DNA from: Kineosporia succinea | Lineage (GTDB): Bacteria > Actinomycetota > Actinomycetes > Actinomycetales > Kineosporiaceae | Length of the DNA stretch: 64,000 nucleotides | Assembly (NCBI RefSeq): GCF_030811555.1 | Contig: NZ_JAUSQZ010000001.1 | Coordinates: 7,561,241-7,625,240, forward strand | Reading direction: 5' to 3' | Part shown: positions 8,374 to 17,464 of the stretch, one piece after another | How positions within the stretch are numbered: position 1 is the stretch's first letter | Layout: the number at the start of each line of letters is the position of its first letter | Position numbers and translations under genes: made by a program | Notes under the pieces: generated by a model | Database searches by the model: none | The model's input: only the letters and a program-made list of their open reading frames with translations | Told to the model about the DNA's origin: nothing

Positions 8374-9222
8374 ATGGACCGGGCCCTGCTGGCTGACTTC
8401 CTCCGAACTCGCCGTGAGGCGCTGCAACCGGAAGACGTCGGCCTGCCGCGAGGACCGCGGCGACGCACCGGCGGCCTGCGGCGTGAAGAACTCTCCGCGC
8501 TGGCCGGCATGTCGGCCGACTATTACGGCCGGATCGAGCAGCAGCGCGGCCCGATTCCCTCGGAGCAGATGCTGACCGCCCTGGCCAGGGTCCTGAATCT
8601 CAACCCGAGCGAGCGGGACCATCTGTTCGCCCTGGCCGGCCATCCGGCACCCGGCCGGATCGCCAACGAGAACGAGCTGAGTCCGACCTTCGCCCGGGTG
8701 CTGGGGCGGCTGTCCGACACCCCGGCCCTGGTCCTGTCCCGCTACGGCGAGGCGCTGGGCCGCAACGCCGCCGCCGTCGCGCTGCTGGGCCATGACTACA
8801 TGCGCTACGAGGGTCTCGCCCGTTACCTGGTGTACCGCTGGTACACGGATCCGGTCGCCCGCGAGCTGTTTCCTCCGGAGGACCACCCCGAGCGTGGGCG
8901 GGTGTTCACGGCCGAGATCCGCGCCGCCTACACCGCCGACCCGAAAGGCCAGGCCCGCGAGATCGTCGAGGCCCTGCTGGAGGTCAGCCCGGAGTTCGCC
9001 GAGACCTGGCGCCGTCACGAGGTCGGCGTCACCCATCACCACTACAGCAAGCGCTACTGCCATGCCGAGCTGGGCGAGCTGGAACTGTACTGCCAGCCCG
9101 TGGTCGACCCGGAGCGCGCCCAGGAGATGCTCGTCTACACGGCCGAGCCGGGAAGTCCCAGCCAGGCGAAGCTGGACATCCTTGTCGCCCGCACCCGCAA
9201 CGACCACAGCCTGTCTCCCTGA
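8374..9222 (+). CDS. Helix-turn-helix regulator with MmyB-like ligand-binding domain
   Basis: 282-residue regulator. Residues about 1-80 form an XRE-type helix-turn-helix with the family signature RTGGLRREELSALAGMSADYY followed by RIEQQRG. The rest is the PAS-like MmyB domain (FARVLGRLSDTPALVLSRYG onward), often linked to fatty-acid or small lipophilic ligands. In other actinomycetes this family commonly controls adjacent oxidoreductases. Here the next genes (quinone reductase, old yellow enzyme) lie on the opposite strand and end 8 bases away. Confidence 0.88.
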   Translation: MDRALLADFLRTRREALQPEDVGLPRGPRRRTGGLRREELSALAGMSADYYGRIEQQRGPIPSEQMLTALARVLNLNPSERDHLFALAGHPAPGRIANENELSPTFARVLGRLSDTPALVLSRYGEALGRNAAAVALLGHDYMRYEGLARYLVYRWYTDPVARELFPPEDHPERGRVFTAEIRAAYTADPKGQAREIVEALLEVSPEFAETWRRHEVGVTHHHYSKRYCHAELGELELYCQPVVDPERAQEMLVYTAEPGSPSQAKLDILVARTRNDHSLSP

Positions 9223-9230
9223 CCGTGCTA

Positions 9231-10976
9231 TCAGTTCGGGTCCACTCCCAGCGCGGCAAAGTCGTAGCCGCCGAAACCGCTGCTGACGAACACGTTCGTG
9301 AGGCTCTTGGGCCGGTACAGCAAGGACTTGGACCACACCCCCGGATACACCCAGGCGTCCTCCACCACCTTGGCGTCGATGGCGGCCCAGTCCTTGCGGG
9401 CAGCGTTGTCGTCGAGCTCGCTGACCGCTGCGTCGATCATCGCGTCGATCTGCGGGTCACGGACGCTGAAGTTGTAGGCACCGCCCGATTCCCGGATCAC
9501 CCGGCTGTCGACCAGCTGGGCCAGGAAGCCGTAACCGTCCGGCCAGTCCGCGATCCAGCCGTTGGCCAGCAGCCCCAGGTTCTCCTTCTTGGCGAACGAG
9601 GGCTTTCCCGCGTACAGGGCGGTGTAATCGCTCTGCGGATAGCCCTTCAGCGTCACCGTGATACCGACCCTGGCCAGGGCCGCCTGCAGCGCCTCACCGG
9701 CCGCCTTCTCCACGGGAATCTCGTTGCGGTAGCTGTAACTGGTCTCGAAACCGTCTGGCCGGCCGCAGGCGGCCAGGGCCTGCTCGGCCTTTTCCAGGTC
9801 ACCCGTCGGCGTGCTCACCGGATATGCGTCGATGGCCCTGTGCCCCGGGATGCTCGGGGGCAGAAGGCCGGTCGCCACGTCCCCGCCGCCGATCGGGCCA
9901 CCGAAAGCGGCCTGGTAGCCGGTGCGGTCCACCGCGTACATCACGGCCTGGCGGCACTCGAGCTTGTCGAACGGCGCGACCTCACCGTTGATCGAGGTGA
10001 ACCAGGTCTTGGCGGTGGCGGCCGCGTCGGCCTGTTTCTTACGTTCCGGGTCGGCCAGAACCTGCGCGCGCGCCGCGCTGCCCAGACCCCGGTTGGCGAC
10101 GTCGAGGTCCAGATCCCCCGACAGCAGCCGCTGGTCCAGGTCGTCCGGGTCCACGTTCAGCGACATCTCGATCCGGTCGGGCAGACCACCGCGCACCTGA
10201 TCCGTGGCCGGATCCCACGCGTCGTTGCGTACCAGGGTGAAAGATTCTGCGATCTCGTAACTTTCGAACTTGTAGGGCCCGGACGAGACGTACTGCTCCT
10301 GGTATCTGGTCCCGGTGTCCTTCGCCTGCGGAACCGGCGCGGTGACCGGCAAGGCGGCCAGGTAGTCGAACCCGGCGAATGCACGGTTCAGGTGGAAGAC
10401 AATGGTCTTCTCGTCGGGTGTCTCGATCGAACTCAGTCCCGTATCCGATTCGTACACGGAGAAGCCGTCCGGTACATCGGCGAGGAACTCGTTGAAATAG
10501 GTTGGACCGTGGGGAAAGGTCTCCTTGTCCAGCGACCGCTCCACGGCGTACTTCACATCAGCGGACGTGATCGGCGCCCCGTCCTGAAACGTCAGACCGT
10601 CTTTGAGCGCGTACGTCCAGGTCTTCCCGCCGTCGGAACTCTTGCCCAGTTCAGAAGCCAGATCAGGGACGAGAGTGGCTCCCTCAGCACCGGGGGCGGA
10701 GGAGTAGGTGACCAGGGTGCGCGAGTACAGGCGCGCGAAATTCCAGGAGTAGCCGTAATAGGTGTCACCGGTGTCCAGCGAGTCCCAGTCACCGGGGTTG
10801 GCCATCCGCAACGAACCGCCCCGGGCGTCCGACGAGTTCACGACGCCGCGACTGCCCGCGTCGAACGTCACCCCAGAATCGCTGTCGGACAGCGAATCAC
10901 CGCTCCCGCACGCCGCGATCACCATGCTCAGCGCGGCAGCTGCCGCGACTGCGCCGATCCTGCGCCCACTTCTCAT
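9231..10976 (-). CDS. Peptide/nickel-type ABC transporter solute-binding lipoprotein (family 5)
   Basis: 581-residue exported solute-binding protein. From ATG 10976 it shows a signal peptide with basic MRSGRR, a hydrophobic core and a lipobox ending AAC (Cys about 23), so it should be membrane-anchored. The mature part has family-5 features: WTYALKDGLTFQDGAPITSADV, and C-terminal dimer-like segments ending FAALGVDPN. No permease or ATPase gene adjoins it, so its transporter must be elsewhere. Last gene of a minus-strand set with the old yellow enzyme (140-base gap) and quinone reductase. The start could also be the in-frame ATG at 11015. Confidence 0.85.
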   Translation of the reverse strand: MRSGRRIGAVAAAAALSMVIAACGSGDSLSDSDSGVTFDAGSRGVVNSSDARGGSLRMANPGDWDSLDTGDTYYGYSWNFARLYSRTLVTYSSAPGAEGATLVPDLASELGKSSDGGKTWTYALKDGLTFQDGAPITSADVKYAVERSLDKETFPHGPTYFNEFLADVPDGFSVYESDTGLSSIETPDEKTIVFHLNRAFAGFDYLAALPVTAPVPQAKDTGTRYQEQYVSSGPYKFESYEIAESFTLVRNDAWDPATDQVRGGLPDRIEMSLNVDPDDLDQRLLSGDLDLDVANRGLGSAARAQVLADPERKKQADAAATAKTWFTSINGEVAPFDKLECRQAVMYAVDRTGYQAAFGGPIGGGDVATGLLPPSIPGHRAIDAYPVSTPTGDLEKAEQALAACGRPDGFETSYSYRNEIPVEKAAGEALQAALARVGITVTLKGYPQSDYTALYAGKPSFAKKENLGLLANGWIADWPDGYGFLAQLVDSRVIRESGGAYNFSVRDPQIDAMIDAAVSELDDNAARKDWAAIDAKVVEDAWVYPGVWSKSLLYRPKSLTNVFVSSGFGGYDFAALGVDPN

Positions 10977-11115
10977 CCCCGCGCCCACTTTCACCTCACG
11001 ATACGAACTGCCCATGAGATGGAGGCCCTCCCCGGTGAGAGCCCCCATCGTCGTCATCGGTACATCGTCCAGTACGACACCGGAGCCGGGCGAACCGGAC
11101 CACCTCGTGATCAAC

Positions 11116-12180
11116 TCAGGTGAGGACCGGCTCCAGGGTGGGATAGTCGATGTATCCCCGGTGATCACCACCGTAGAAAGTGGCCGGATCCGGCTGGTTC
11201 AGAGGTGCCCCCCGACGGATCCGCTCCGGTAGGTCCGGGTTGGCCAGCGCCATCGCCCCGACCGTGATGACATCGGCCAGGCCCGCCTCTAAGTCAGCGA
11301 TCCGCTCATCGATCGTGGCACCCCCGCGATTGAGCAGCAGGGCCGTGGGCCAGTTCTGACGGAGCTCGCGGAGCAGCTCCTCGTCGCCGGTGTGCACCAG
11401 GTGCAGATAGGCCAGATTCGCCGGGGACAGAGCCGCGGCCAGCGCCAGGTACAGCTCGTGCGTGTCGTCCTCGGCCATGTCGTTGTACGGGTTGCCCGGG
11501 GAGACCCGCAACCCCGTGCGGTCCGCCCCGATCTCATCAGCCACGGCCGAGACCACGTCGACCGCGAACCGGATCCGGTTGGCGATGGTTCCACCGTACT
11601 CATCGGTGCGCCGGTTGGCATTGCTGGAAAGGAACTGGTGCACCAGATATCCGCTGGCGCCGTGGATCTCGACGCCGTCGAAGCCGGCCGCCATGGCCGC
11701 AGACGCCGCCTGGCGGAACTGACGCACCACCTCGCCGATCTCCGCCACGCTCAGTTCCCGGGGCGCCGGCATCTCCTGCAGACCGCTCGCGGTGAACATC
11801 GCACCCTGCGGCCGCACCGCCGAGGGGGCGACCGACTGACGGCCGTGCTGGGTGTTGCTCGGGTGAGATATACGGCCCGTGTGCATCAACTGCACGATGA
11901 TGTGGCCGCCGGCCTCGTGCACGGCATCAGTGATCTTCCGCCAGCCGACGGTGTGCGCCTCGGTGTAGATACCCGGGGTGAGCAGATACCCTTGCCCGTC
12001 GGCGGACGGCTGGGTTCCCTCGGTGACGATCAGGGCCATCGACGCGCGCTGGCGGTAGTACTCGACGTTCAGTTCCGTGGGGACGCCCTCGGGCGTCGAC
12101 CGGTCTCGGGTCATCGGGGCCATGGCGAGCCGGTGCGGCAGTTCCAGCGCCCCGACCCGGGCGGGAGTCCAGATGTCCAT
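11116..12180 (-). CDS. Alkene reductase of the old yellow enzyme family
   Basis: FMN-dependent NAD(P)H oxidoreductase of 354 residues, TIM-barrel. Typical motifs are LAMAPMTRDRS, HIIVQLMHTGRISHPS (flavin site), VEIHGASGYLVHQFLS and YGGTIANRIRF. Such enzymes reduce activated C=C bonds of enones, nitro compounds or maleimides. ATG 12180 is favoured over an in-frame GTG at 12192 because GAGGAAC precedes it with good spacing. It lies 53 bases after the quinone-reductase gene, likely one operon for electrophile detoxification. Confidence 0.9.
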   Translation of the reverse strand: MDIWTPARVGALELPHRLAMAPMTRDRSTPEGVPTELNVEYYRQRASMALIVTEGTQPSADGQGYLLTPGIYTEAHTVGWRKITDAVHEAGGHIIVQLMHTGRISHPSNTQHGRQSVAPSAVRPQGAMFTASGLQEMPAPRELSVAEIGEVVRQFRQAASAAMAAGFDGVEIHGASGYLVHQFLSSNANRRTDEYGGTIANRIRFAVDVVSAVADEIGADRTGLRVSPGNPYNDMAEDDTHELYLALAAALSPANLAYLHLVHTGDEELLRELRQNWPTALLLNRGGATIDERIADLEAGLADVITVGAMALANPDLPERIRRGAPLNQPDPATFYGGDHRGYIDYPTLEPVLT

Positions 12181-12233
12181 GCGGTTCCTCACTTCGTGAA
12201 AACTTCTGTGCCGACAATGAAAGGGAGCGGTGA

Positions 12234-13184
12234 TCAGTTCTCCGGGACGGCAACGAGAACGACGACCTTGCCCGACAACGTCCCCGCGCCCGCCTGCTCG
12301 TGCACCTGGGTCAGATCGGCCAGCGGCACCCGCCGGGCGACGTCCACCCGCAGCTTGCCCTCGTCGACCATGGTCACCAGCTGGGCCAGTTGGGCCGCGT
12401 CCCTGCGCACGAACACGTCGATCCCCCGCACGTCGCGCTCTTCGTCGCTGGGCGCCGGCATCCAGACGGTGGTGTTCACCAGGACGCCACCAGGACGGAT
12501 CACGGTGACGAGTGCAGCGAGCCGGGCCGGGTCGACAGGAGCGAGATTGAGGACGACGTCGACGGTCTCGGTGACGGCTGCCACCACGTCGGTGGTGGCG
12601 TGGTCGATCACCTCGTCGGCGCCCGCGGTGCGCACCTTGTGCTGGCCGCCCGGGCCGGCGACGCCAATCACGTACGCACCCGCGTCCTTGGCCAGCTGGA
12701 CGGCGTAGTCACCCACCGCGCCACCCGCCCCGTTGATCAGGATGCGCTGTCCACCAGTGAGTTTGGCGTGGTCGAACAGGGCCTGCCAGGCGGTGAGCGC
12801 GACCAGCGGCAGGGCCGCCGTATCGGACAGCGGGAGACTCCGGGGCGCCGGGGCCAGCGCGTCGACCGGGGCCAGGACGTACTCCGCCGCCGCTCCGGTC
12901 TCGGCCATCGGCAGGAAACCGACCACCTGAGTACCGACCGCCGGCCCGTCGACGCCCTCCCCCAGCGCGTCCACCGTGCCGGCCACGTCGATACCCGGCG
13001 TGTGCGGCAGTTTCACCGGGAACGGGCCCTGCATCCGTCCGGCGCGGATGTTGCCCTCGACGCCGTTGAACGACGTCGCGGCCACCCGGACCCGCACCTG
13101 CCCCGTGCCGGGGACGGGCTGTTCCACTTCTTCGTAGCGCAGGACGTCCGGGGCACCGAACTCGTGGAAACGGACTGCCTTCAT
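12234..13184 (-). CDS. NADP-dependent zinc-less alcohol dehydrogenase/quinone reductase (MDR family)
   Basis: 316-residue medium-chain dehydrogenase. The N-terminal GroES-like domain begins MKAVRFHEFGAPDVLRYEEV, and the Rossmann motif is GAGGAVGDYAVQLAKDAGAYVIGV (about residues 150-173). The catalytic zinc ligands are absent, as in quinone oxidoreductases. Start ATG 13184 gives the family N-terminus although its ribosome site is weak. First gene of the minus-strand set; a perfect 15-bp palindrome lies 88-102 bases upstream. Confidence 0.88.
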   Translation of the reverse strand: MKAVRFHEFGAPDVLRYEEVEQPVPGTGQVRVRVAATSFNGVEGNIRAGRMQGPFPVKLPHTPGIDVAGTVDALGEGVDGPAVGTQVVGFLPMAETGAAAEYVLAPVDALAPAPRSLPLSDTAALPLVALTAWQALFDHAKLTGGQRILINGAGGAVGDYAVQLAKDAGAYVIGVAGPGGQHKVRTAGADEVIDHATTDVVAAVTETVDVVLNLAPVDPARLAALVTVIRPGGVLVNTTVWMPAPSDEERDVRGIDVFVRRDAAQLAQLVTMVDEGKLRVDVARRVPLADLTQVHEQAGAGTLSGKVVVLVAVPEN

Positions 13185-13271
13185 GCGAATAACCAGCTTT
13201 CGTGCCATCAGGTGTGGGGTCGCCATCAGCTTGACGCGGACGCGCAGCCGGTTGAAGGCCCACAACAACCA

Positions 13272-13286
13272 GGGACAACTTGTCCC
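13272..13286. promoter_or_regulatory. Perfect 15-bp palindrome in the divergent promoter region
   Basis: GGGACAACTTGTCCC has 7-base arms around a single C. It lies between the quinone-reductase start (13184, minus) and the SnoaL-like start (13414, plus), a good operator position for a dimeric repressor. No regulator gene is immediately adjacent; candidates in the window are the MmyB-type and TetR proteins. Confidence 0.45.
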
Positions 13287-13413
13287 CGGTTACGACCCGG
13301 CAGAAGCACATCGGAGAACCACGGAGACGGGGACAGATCGACCTGGTCTAAAGCCTTGAGCACGAGCACTCTTTCGGGCAGATTGCTTCGCGACGACAAC
13401 TCCCGCAACCGGA

Positions 13414-13854
13414 ATGGACACAGTTGTGACCGCGAACCAGACCACCGCTCTTGACCTTGCGAAGACCTTTGTCGAGGCACTCGAGATGCGAGACGCCGAC
13501 CTGATCGCGCCCCACCTGGCCGATGACGTCGTCGAGGTCATCCCCTACTCGAACACCGGGAAGACGGAACCCTGGTTCGTGTTCAACGGCAAGGCCGAAG
13601 TGGTCAGCTACCTGAACACGATCGCCGGCAACTTCTCCCGCGTGAGCCTGCTCAACCAGCGGTACTCGGTGACGGACGACGGAACGGCCGTCTTCCTCCA
13701 GGCCGAGGGCGACCTCGTCCAGGCCGGCAGCGACGCCCCCTACCGCAACGTGTACGTCTTCAAGTTCGAGATCCGAGACGGGCAGATCACCCACGTCGAC
13801 GAGTACGCCAACCCCATCGCCTTCGCCGTTCTCACCGGCCTGCCTCTGGGCTGA
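13414..13854 (+). CDS. SnoaL-like/NTF2-fold protein
   Basis: 146-residue cone-shaped alpha+beta fold protein. A helical N-terminus (ALDLAKTFVEALEMRDADLIAPHLADDVV) is followed by strands ending VDEYANPIAFAVLTG. SnoaL-like proteins are isomerases, hydrolases, cyclases or pure ligand binders; the sequence does not say which. Divergent from the oxidoreductase set, with the shared palindrome between them. Ends at a strong hairpin. Confidence 0.8.
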   Translation: MDTVVTANQTTALDLAKTFVEALEMRDADLIAPHLADDVVEVIPYSNTGKTEPWFVFNGKAEVVSYLNTIAGNFSRVSLLNQRYSVTDDGTAVFLQAEGDLVQAGSDAPYRNVYVFKFEIRDGQITHVDEYANPIAFAVLTGLPLG

Positions 13855-13939
13855 GACGCGCGGCCGTCTTCATCCCGGCTTTCTCAGCCACGAGACGTGG
13901 GCCTGCGGCAGTCCCCGATCCGCGCGATCGCGGCGGCCT

Positions 13940-13984
13940 GAACCGCCCCGCACCTCCGGAGGCTCCGGACGTGCGGGGCGGTTC
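13940..13984 (+). terminator. Long hairpin downstream of the SnoaL-like gene
   Basis: Arms GAACCGCCCCGCAC and complement (14 bp), one mismatch, then TCCGG/CCGGA inside. Very stable, 85 bases past the stop. The following 13985-14225 shows no supported gene. Confidence 0.75.
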
Positions 13985-14198
13985 CATGCGAGTTCGGTCG
14001 ATCCGTTGGCGACCGCCCCTCCCAAGGGACCAACTGCCCGCCCCAGCACCTGAGACGCGCCACGACGCACGGCGCGCCTGGAGGGTGACGGTCTCGGTGG
14101 ACATGGCGGCTCGCTTCCATCGCGTGCGGTTTCGACGCCGCGGGAAGATCCTTCTCAGGAATCTGTCGTGACGGGGTCGACCGGCTTCCTCGGATGCG

Positions 14199-14212
14199 GA
14201 TTCCCGGGAATC
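14199..14212. promoter_or_regulatory. 14-bp perfect palindrome upstream of the broken marR gene
   Basis: GATTCCCGGGAATC ends 14 bases before the GTG of the MarR remnant. It resembles an autoregulatory MarR operator left in place, though the gene it served is disrupted. AGGAATCTG also occurs 40 bases upstream as a half-site-like copy. Confidence 0.35.
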
Positions 14213-14225
14213 TGAAGAGGATCGC

Positions 14226-14487
14226 GTGACACCGGCGACCGAGATGTTCTTCGACGTCGTCCGGGCCGAGACCCGGCTCCACACCGTGGCCGACGCCCGG
14301 CTGCGCGACCGCCACGGCCTGACGCCCGGGCAGTTTCCAGCTGCCGCACATCATCAGCACGGCCGAGAACTGCCGGGTGCTCGACATCGCGCGGGGTGAG
14401 CAGCTCGAGACGGCGCACCCGGTGCTCGAGCAGGAGCTGGTCGCCTTGACCGAGAGCGTGGCCCGCTCGAAGAACTGGCCCGCGTAG
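14226..14487 (+). pseudogene. MarR family regulator, frameshifted and internally deleted
   Basis: Frame 1 from GTG 14226 reads as a MarR N-terminus: ATEMFFDVVRAETRL, then ARLRDRHGLTPGQF. At about 14335 it leaves the family pattern. A different frame continues it with ISTAENCRVLDIARG. It then jumps straight to a C-terminal helix, EQLETAHPVLEQELVALTES, closed by TAG at 14485. The winged-helix core between these pieces is missing. So there is at least one frameshift and one internal deletion, and no functional repressor can be made. Confidence 0.75.
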
Positions 14488-14736
14488 CCGTCATGGACAT
14501 CCGCGGGCCGGTCATGAACGGGGTCGAGGCGACCAGGATCCTGTGCGCTCGCCCGAACGACCCGAAGGTGCTCGTGCTGAAGACTTTTGACACGGACAAC
14601 GACGCCTTCGACGTTCTCCGGGCCGGGGCCGGCGGATTCCTCCTGAGAACCGTTCCTCGCGAGGAGCCTCGGCCGGGTTGGCCGGCACATCTCACCGACG
14701 TGCCCGTGTCGGTTTTGGGTCGCCGGGTACCGATAT
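14478..14736 (+). pseudogene. Fragment of a LuxR/NarL-type response regulator
   Basis: The frame through 14493 reads as the middle of a receiver domain: AVMDIRGPVMNGVEATRIL, then KVLVLKTFDTDNDAFDVL and RAGAGGFLLRT. It retains the phospho-acceptor Asp (MDIR) and most of the switch region. The start of the receiver and the whole helix-turn-helix are absent. After about 14665 the sequence no longer matches. It directly abuts the MarR remnant, implying one or more deletions that joined two genes. A short peptide from ATG 14493 could still be made, but a regulator could not. Confidence 0.75.
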
Positions 14737-14748
14737 AAGGTCTTCACC

Positions 14749-17397
14749 GTGGAACGGTCGTGGCTCTTGGGAAGAGAGGAAGAGTACACCCGAGTAACGG
14801 GTCTTCTCGCCGACCGTTCCCGGCCCGTTCTGCTGCTGCGCGGTGACGCCGGTCTGGGCAAGACCGCGCTGCTCGAGGCCCTGGCCGCCGAGGCCACGGA
14901 TTTTCGCGTCCTGCGGTGTGCCGGTTCCGAGGCCGAGAGCGACCTCACCTACGCCGGGCTGCACCAGCTCCTGTTCCCGTTGCTGCCCTCGACGGCCGGT
15001 CTGGGCCCGGAGCACCGCGCGGTGATCGACGTCGCGTTCAGCGTGACGTCGGGCGCCTCGCCCACGGTGATGGCGCTCGGTATCGCGGTGCTCGAGCTGC
15101 TCGTCCTCGACCGGGACACCCCGTTGCTCCTGCTCGTCGATGACGGGCACTGGCTCGACGAACCCAGCGCCCGCGTGCTGGCATTCGTGGCCCGCCGCCT
15201 GTCCGGCACCGCGATCCGGATGGCCGTCGCACTGCGCACCGGGCAGGACTCGCCGCTCGACGGCGCGGGCCTGCCCGAGCTGGGTCTGGAACCACTGACG
15301 CCGGAGGCCTCGGCCCGGCTGCTCGACCGGCGCTGGGCCGGGCTCAGCGCCGGTCACCGTGCCCTGGTCCTGCAGACCGCAGCCGGAAACCCCCTGGCCC
15401 TGCTGGAATTACCCCGCGCACCGCTGCTGGCCCCCGGGGCGGTGGGGTTGCCCCGCCGGCTGGAGCAGATGTTCGGCGCCAGACTGCGGGAGCTGCCCCC
15501 GGGAGAACGCCGGGAACTGCTCCGGGCGGCACTCGACGGGGCCGGATCCGCCCACTACCGTCTGCGGGACGTCGGGGTGGCCGGGCAGAGCGGGCTGCTG
15601 GCGCCCGACCCGGCCACCGGCGAGATGACGTTCCAGCATCCGCTGGCCCGCTCGGCCGTGGTCCAGGCTGCCTCCCCCGAAGAGCGCCGGGCCGTGCACC
15701 TCGACCTGGCCGAACGACACCGCGACGATCCCGAGCGCCGGGCCGTGCACCTGGCGGCGGCCACGGTCGAGCCGGACGACGAGGTGGCCGCTGCCCTGGA
15801 CGACGCGGCGGCCTCGGCCACCCGCCGGGGCGGGGCCACGGTCGCCGTCACCTGGCTGACCCGGGCGGCGGAACTCAGTCGCCGGCCCGGCGACCGCTCC
15901 CGGCGGCTGGCCGAAGCCGCCTACCTGGCCGGTCAGGCCGGCGCTCTCGACGCGGCGCAGGATCTGGCGGAGCAGGTCGGCTCGGACGATCCCGCGGCCG
16001 TCGTCAGCGAGGGCTACATCGCCTTCTACCGTGACGGCGACACCGTCCGCAATCACCACCGCATCTGCACCCTGCTCGAGAGCGGCACCCTCGCCGAACC
16101 GCTGGCCCGGCGCGCCCTGGGCCTGCTCCTGCCGATGAGCCAGTTCGCCGGCGACCCGGCGCGCTGGCACCGCACCGAAGTGCTCTTCGCCCGTTTCCCC
16201 GAACTGGTCGAGGAGCCCTCGGCCATCGCCCTGGACGCCTGGGGCGACACCCTGCGCCGCGGCCACGACGTCCCTCGCCGGATCCGGGAGGTGCTCGCGG
16301 GGTCGGCCCCGGTCGGCCCCTGGGAGTCCATGCGGCTCATGGTCTCCGCCTCGTCGGTCGGTGTGCTCGGCGAGCACCGGGCCTTCCTGCGCCGGGCCGT
16401 CGAGCGAGAGGGCGACGACGGCGCCGTCACCACCGTCATGGTCACTCTGCAGATGGTCATGCTCGACGAGTTCTGGTCGGGCGACTGGGCACAGGCCGAG
16501 GCCACCGGACGCCGCGGCCTGGACCTCACCCTGCGCCACGGGTACCAGATGTTCGCGCAGACCTTCCACGCCTACCTCGGTCTGCTCGCCGCCTTCCGGG
16601 GCGAGGTGGAACCGGCCCGGGCACTGCAGGCATCGATCGACTCCTGGGGACGGCCCCGGGGGCTGGTCTTCTTCACCGACTACGCCGCGGCCATCGGCGC
16701 GGCCACCGCGATGGGCGCCGGCGACCCCGAGAGCGCCTACGCGTACGCCACCGCCATCACCGAACCGGGCACTTTCGCCCCCTACTCGCAACTGGCCACC
16801 CGCACCCTGCTCGACCTGGTGGAATCGGCCTGGCACACCGGCCGCACCGAGCAGGCCCGTCGCCACGCCGAGGCCGCGCGCGACGCCGGGCTGCTCACCC
16901 TGTCGCCCCGCCTCGGTCTCCTGACCGCAGGCGCACTCGCGATCACCGCCGACCCGGCGGCGGCCCGGGAGATGTTCGAGGCCGCAGTCTCGCACCCGGC
17001 CGGGCCCGACCACCCCTTCGAGCACGCCCGGATCCAGCTGGCCCAGGGGGTACGGCTTCGGCGGACCCGGGAAACCGGGGCGGCTCGCCGCGCGCTCGCC
17101 GGGGCTCTGGGCACGTTCGAGCGGCTCGGTGCGGCGGCCTGGGCCGAGCGCACCCGGGCCGAGCTGCGGGCGACCGGTCCAGGCGGTGGCCAGTCCCTGA
17201 CCCCCCAGGAACGTCAGATCGCCGAGCTGGCCGCGGGCGGCCTGAGCAACAAGGAGATCGGCGCACGCCTGTACCTGTCACCACGCACGGTCGGGGCGCA
17301 CCTGTACAAGATCTTCCCCAAACTCGGCGTCAGCTCGCGGGCCTCGTTGCGGGACGCCCTGGGCCGAGAACAGACACCGGATAAGTCGTCTGACTGA
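14749..17397 (+). CDS. LuxR family regulator with N-terminal AAA ATPase (LAL type)
   Basis: 882-residue large ATP-binding LuxR regulator. Walker A GDAGLGKT is at residues 32-39 and Walker B LLLLVDDGHWLD at about 123-134. A long helical TPR-like middle follows, then the C-terminal LuxR helix-turn-helix (residues about 820-875; LTPQERQIAELAAGGLSNKE, then YLSPRTVGAHLYKIFPKLG). This class resembles MalT and many actinomycete pathway activators. GTG 14749 follows a weak AGG ribosome site. It lies just downstream of the regulator remnants and 67 bases upstream of the SARP-ATPase gene, possibly co-transcribed. Confidence 0.9.
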   Translation: MERSWLLGREEEYTRVTGLLADRSRPVLLLRGDAGLGKTALLEALAAEATDFRVLRCAGSEAESDLTYAGLHQLLFPLLPSTAGLGPEHRAVIDVAFSVTSGASPTVMALGIAVLELLVLDRDTPLLLLVDDGHWLDEPSARVLAFVARRLSGTAIRMAVALRTGQDSPLDGAGLPELGLEPLTPEASARLLDRRWAGLSAGHRALVLQTAAGNPLALLELPRAPLLAPGAVGLPRRLEQMFGARLRELPPGERRELLRAALDGAGSAHYRLRDVGVAGQSGLLAPDPATGEMTFQHPLARSAVVQAASPEERRAVHLDLAERHRDDPERRAVHLAAATVEPDDEVAAALDDAAASATRRGGATVAVTWLTRAAELSRRPGDRSRRLAEAAYLAGQAGALDAAQDLAEQVGSDDPAAVVSEGYIAFYRDGDTVRNHHRICTLLESGTLAEPLARRALGLLLPMSQFAGDPARWHRTEVLFARFPELVEEPSAIALDAWGDTLRRGHDVPRRIREVLAGSAPVGPWESMRLMVSASSVGVLGEHRAFLRRAVEREGDDGAVTTVMVTLQMVMLDEFWSGDWAQAEATGRRGLDLTLRHGYQMFAQTFHAYLGLLAAFRGEVEPARALQASIDSWGRPRGLVFFTDYAAAIGAATAMGAGDPESAYAYATAITEPGTFAPYSQLATRTLLDLVESAWHTGRTEQARRHAEAARDAGLLTLSPRLGLLTAGALAITADPAAAREMFEAAVSHPAGPDHPFEHARIQLAQGVRLRRTRETGAARRALAGALGTFERLGAAAWAERTRAELRATGPGGGQSLTPQERQIAELAAGGLSNKEIGARLYLSPRTVGAHLYKIFPKLGVSSRASLRDALGREQTPDKSSD

Positions 17398-17464
17398 TCC
17401 GTCGCTCCCGGTCGTCCCCGGAAGGTGGTCCTCCGATCATCCAGATTCCGACAACGGGAGCATC

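Noticed and set aside
9225-11123. 632-codon plus-strand frame opposite the solute-binding protein
   Set aside because: Composition-driven open frame without domains; the minus-strand lipoprotein has signal peptide, lipobox and family motifs.
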